This document shows, piece by piece, positions 14,600-16,155 of a DNA stretch of 16,155 bases (within the stretch, counting starts at the first letter, position 1; each line of letters starts with the position of its first letter). The DNA is from an uncultured Bacteroidales bacterium. Its GTDB lineage: Bacteria > Bacteroidota > Bacteroidia > Bacteroidales > UBA932. The notes under the pieces were generated by a model. It was not told the origin of the DNA, made no database searches, and saw only the letters and a program-made list of their open reading frames with translations. The position numbers were made by a program, and so were the translations under genes. Location of the stretch: assembly GCA_947305045.1 (NCBI GenBank), contig CAMZCW010000031.1, positions 1 to 16,155 on the forward strand, read 5' to 3'.

Positions 14600-15804
14600 T
14601 ACTTGAGGCCCAGTTTTTTCAGGATTTCCTTGGGAACGGCTTTCTTGTTCACCAGAATGTCCAGGGCTTTGCCTTTGCAGAACTGCTCACTCATGTACCA
14701 GATGCCCTTGTATTCGCCGGTTTCTCCCCAGGAGTTTTTGATGAGGTAGAATTTGTTGCCGTTCTGGTCCTTGGCAATGCCGTAGAGGTGCATGCCGTGG
14801 TCGTCCGTGGAGGTTTTCTCGTCGAACCACAGCTGGCGGTTCTCCTGGGTGACCTCGATTTCCTTTACGACCGCCTTCTCCGCAGGTTTTTCGTCTGCTT
14901 TGCCCACCCAGCGCTCCTGGTCCGATCCGCTGGTAGCCTTGGCGTCCATGTCCACCAGGATGGCCAGGCCGTTGCGGGTGAAGCCTGCCTCGGATACGTC
15001 GCCGCCCCATGCTACGGTATAGCCATTGTTCACGGCGTTGTCAATGATGGCCATGAATTCGTCCAGGGGGACGTTCCAGGACGGGGTGCAGCGCCAGTTG
15101 TCTTCCACCTCGATGGCAAAGGGGACATAGAACGGATGATGGGTGAAGGAGGTAAAGGAGATATAGTCGTCCAGGTTGAGGCCCTGGGCGTCACGGTAGC
15201 TTTCCGGGGTATAGCTTACGCCATTGACGGTAAAGCTTTCCGGAACCTGCCCCATATAGGCGTCCAGGATGCCTTCCAGCCCCTTGGGCCACACGGCGGT
15301 GAGCTTGCGGTTGGGGTTTTTGACTACGGCATCTACATAGCCTTTGAGCACGGCGTCCAGCTCTCCCTGCACGGGGAGGTCATAGCCGTACTGCAGGCCG
15401 GAGTATGCTTTCTGGTCCACCAGGCCGTAAGCCTTGGCTACTTCCAATACGTCGCCGGCGTCCGACCCTACGGCAAAGTTGAGTTTGCCGTCCAGGCGCA
15501 CGTACTTGCGGGCGCGTTCTGCATAGGAACGGCGCACGACGAACATCTCCGAGAAGTCCGGATACAGGGCAGGGTCTTTGATGCCCTTGGCCTTGATGGC
15601 TTCCGACTCCAGGAACGACAGGGTACTGAAGCACCAGCAGGTGCCGCTGCGGTATTGGTTCTTGATGGAGGTGACGGGGTTTTCCTTGACGATGGTAAAC
15701 TGGTAGTCTGCCGGTTTTACCGGGGCGGCCGGCCGCTGGGCGCTGGCGCTCAGGATGGCCAGGGCGGCGAGGGCTGCTGAAACAATGTACTTTTTCATGT
15801 GCAA
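14599..15804 (-). CDS. Secreted C1 cysteine peptidase, bleomycin-hydrolase-like
   Basis: A 401-aa exported papain-like peptidase. The signal peptide is KKYIVSAALAALAILSA, with likely SPI cleavage after ASA. Catalytic elements: Gln50 and Cys56 in NQYRSGTCWCFS, His336 in DDHGMHLYG, and Asn357 in KNSWG. This matches the PepC/bleomycin-hydrolase group (C1B) more than classical papain, with an extra insert between Cys and His, including a Lys/Glu-rich stretch near 300-320. Cytoplasmic PepC is an aminopeptidase. The signal peptide here points to the periplasm or outside, probably peptide scavenging or processing. Codons 1 and 3 are both Met; the second fits the signal peptide better. A good promoter lies at 15822-15853, and pssA follows directly. 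Confidence 0.9.
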   Translation of the reverse strand: MHMKKYIVSAALAALAILSASAQRPAAPVKPADYQFTIVKENPVTSIKNQYRSGTCWCFSTLSFLESEAIKAKGIKDPALYPDFSEMFVVRRSYAERARKYVRLDGKLNFAVGSDAGDVLEVAKAYGLVDQKAYSGLQYGYDLPVQGELDAVLKGYVDAVVKNPNRKLTAVWPKGLEGILDAYMGQVPESFTVNGVSYTPESYRDAQGLNLDDYISFTSFTHHPFYVPFAIEVEDNWRCTPSWNVPLDEFMAIIDNAVNNGYTVAWGGDVSEAGFTRNGLAILVDMDAKATSGSDQERWVGKADEKPAEKAVVKEIEVTQENRQLWFDEKTSTDDHGMHLYGIAKDQNGNKFYLIKNSWGETGEYKGIWYMSEQFCKGKALDILVNKKAVPKEILKKLGLK

Positions 15805-15821
15805 ATCAATTAGATTACCTA

Positions 15822-15853
15822 CAAAATTAAAGATTATATATTAATTTTGCAAC
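15822..15853 (-). promoter_or_regulatory. -33/-7 promoter of the C1 peptidase-pssA operon
   Basis: On the minus strand GTTG (15850-15853), a 20-base spacer and TAATTTTG (15822-15829) match the Bacteroidota pattern (one base off in -33, perfect in -7). The leader to the peptidase start is about 12-20 bases. Confidence 0.65.
15842..15849 (+). promoter_or_regulatory. -7 promoter box of the alpha/beta-hydrolase gene
   Basis: TAATTTTG followed by C is a perfect -7 box on the plus strand. It partly covers the region used by the divergent peptidase promoter. Only five bases separate it from the GTG start at 15855, so the message would be nearly leaderless. Confidence 0.55.
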
Positions 15854-15854
15854 C

Positions 15855-16155
15855 GTGAAAACCATTCTTTATATCCACGGGATGGGGGGTGGCGGGGACA
15901 GCCGCATTCCCAACTATCTGGGAGCCCGGTTGGCCCCCGCCGAGGTGCGCATCGTTATCCGCACTTATGACTTTGACCCGGAAGTCGGCTATGCCCAGAT
16001 TGACTCCTGGCTGAAAGAAGTGAAGCCGGATCTGATTATCGGCGAATCGCTGGGCGCCATTCAGGCGCTTCGCATTCAGGGCCTTCCGCATTTGTTCGTT
16101 TCGCCGTCGCTGGGGGCCCCGGAGAACTTGTACCATGCCGCACGCATCGCCCGTT
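15855..16155 (+). CDS. Alpha/beta-hydrolase, YqiA/UPF0227-like (partial, runs off window)
   Basis: The 5' part (100 codons) of a hydrolase gene beginning GTG at 15855 and still open at the window end. It reads MKTILYIHGMGGGG, whose HGMGGG is the oxyanion-hole loop of alpha/beta hydrolases, then later LIIGESLGA, whose Ser (about residue 65) is the predicted nucleophile. The short sequence between them resembles small YqiA-type esterases. The catalytic Asp and His would lie beyond the window. A later start at the internal ATG would remove the oxyanion loop, so GTG is preferred despite the very short leader. The substrate is not readable. Confidence 0.8.
   Translation, partial: MKTILYIHGMGGGGDSRIPNYLGARLAPAEVRIVIRTYDFDPEVGYAQIDSWLKEVKPDLIIGESLGAIQALRIQGLPHLFVSPSLGAPENLYHAARIAR

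Noticed and set aside
14788..15780. A 330-aa plus-strand frame opposite the C1 peptidase
   Set aside because: Antisense shadow; the minus strand has full catalytic motifs and a signal peptide.

Overview
The window looks like a chromosomal segment of a Bacteroidota organism, most likely of the order Bacteroidales. Several gene starts are preceded by the phylum's -7 promoter box (TAnnTTTG), three of them with a usable -33 element 20 bases upstream. Shine-Dalgarno-like sites are not evident. There are SPII lipoproteins of the fimbrillin-like and 'YWSSS...SVRLVR' surface type, and a short TEVVQVQTEGVICES-type leader peptide gene, all familiar from gut Bacteroidales. Genus cannot be fixed from the sequence alone.

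Layout. (1) 60-2018 (+) is a DEAD/DEAH-box SF2 helicase with a C-terminal PLD-like domain. It resembles the helicase half of the primase-helicase proteins annotated as TOTE conflict systems, and the primase half is absent from this ORF. Its base composition is visibly poorer in GC than the rest, which suggests acquired defence DNA. (2) 2019-2291 is non-coding and holds a perfect 16-bp inverted repeat inside a larger imperfect palindrome. (3) 8228 down to 2292 (-) is a tight head-to-tail run of four genes: an 'RDHSFGxRDW' lipocalin-like (DUF7064/AttH-type) protein, a rifampin-phosphotransferase/PEP-synthase-like three-domain enzyme, a 45-aa peptide, and an 804-aa surface lipoprotein. The first two genes overlap by ATGA and form the most interesting unit of the window, a predicted ATP-dependent small-molecule phosphotransfer or condensation pair of unknown substrate. 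(4) 8323-10521 (+) encodes a GT2 polyprenyl-phosphate-sugar synthase-like domain fused to a GT-C membrane glycosyltransferase. (5) 10528-11241 (-) is a small lipoprotein with an Ig-like domain and eight tandem nonapeptides (YYFPxxSSG). (6) 11347-13911 (+) holds a GT-C mannosyltransferase-like membrane protein, a type I phosphomannose-isomerase homologue whose zinc ligands are mostly replaced, and an Hsp15-type S4 RNA-binding protein. (7) 15804 down to 13883 (-) holds a secreted C1 cysteine peptidase and phosphatidylserine synthase (pssA), joined by TAATG. (8) 15855 to the end (+) is the start of an alpha/beta-hydrolase.

The glycosyltransferase genes and the ManA-like gene suggest envelope glycan or protein glycosylation, but they carry separate promoters and are interrupted by the repeat lipoprotein, so this is not a single operon. 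Several gene starts were moved from the longest ORF because the longest-ORF start codon lies inside or upstream of a -7 promoter box.
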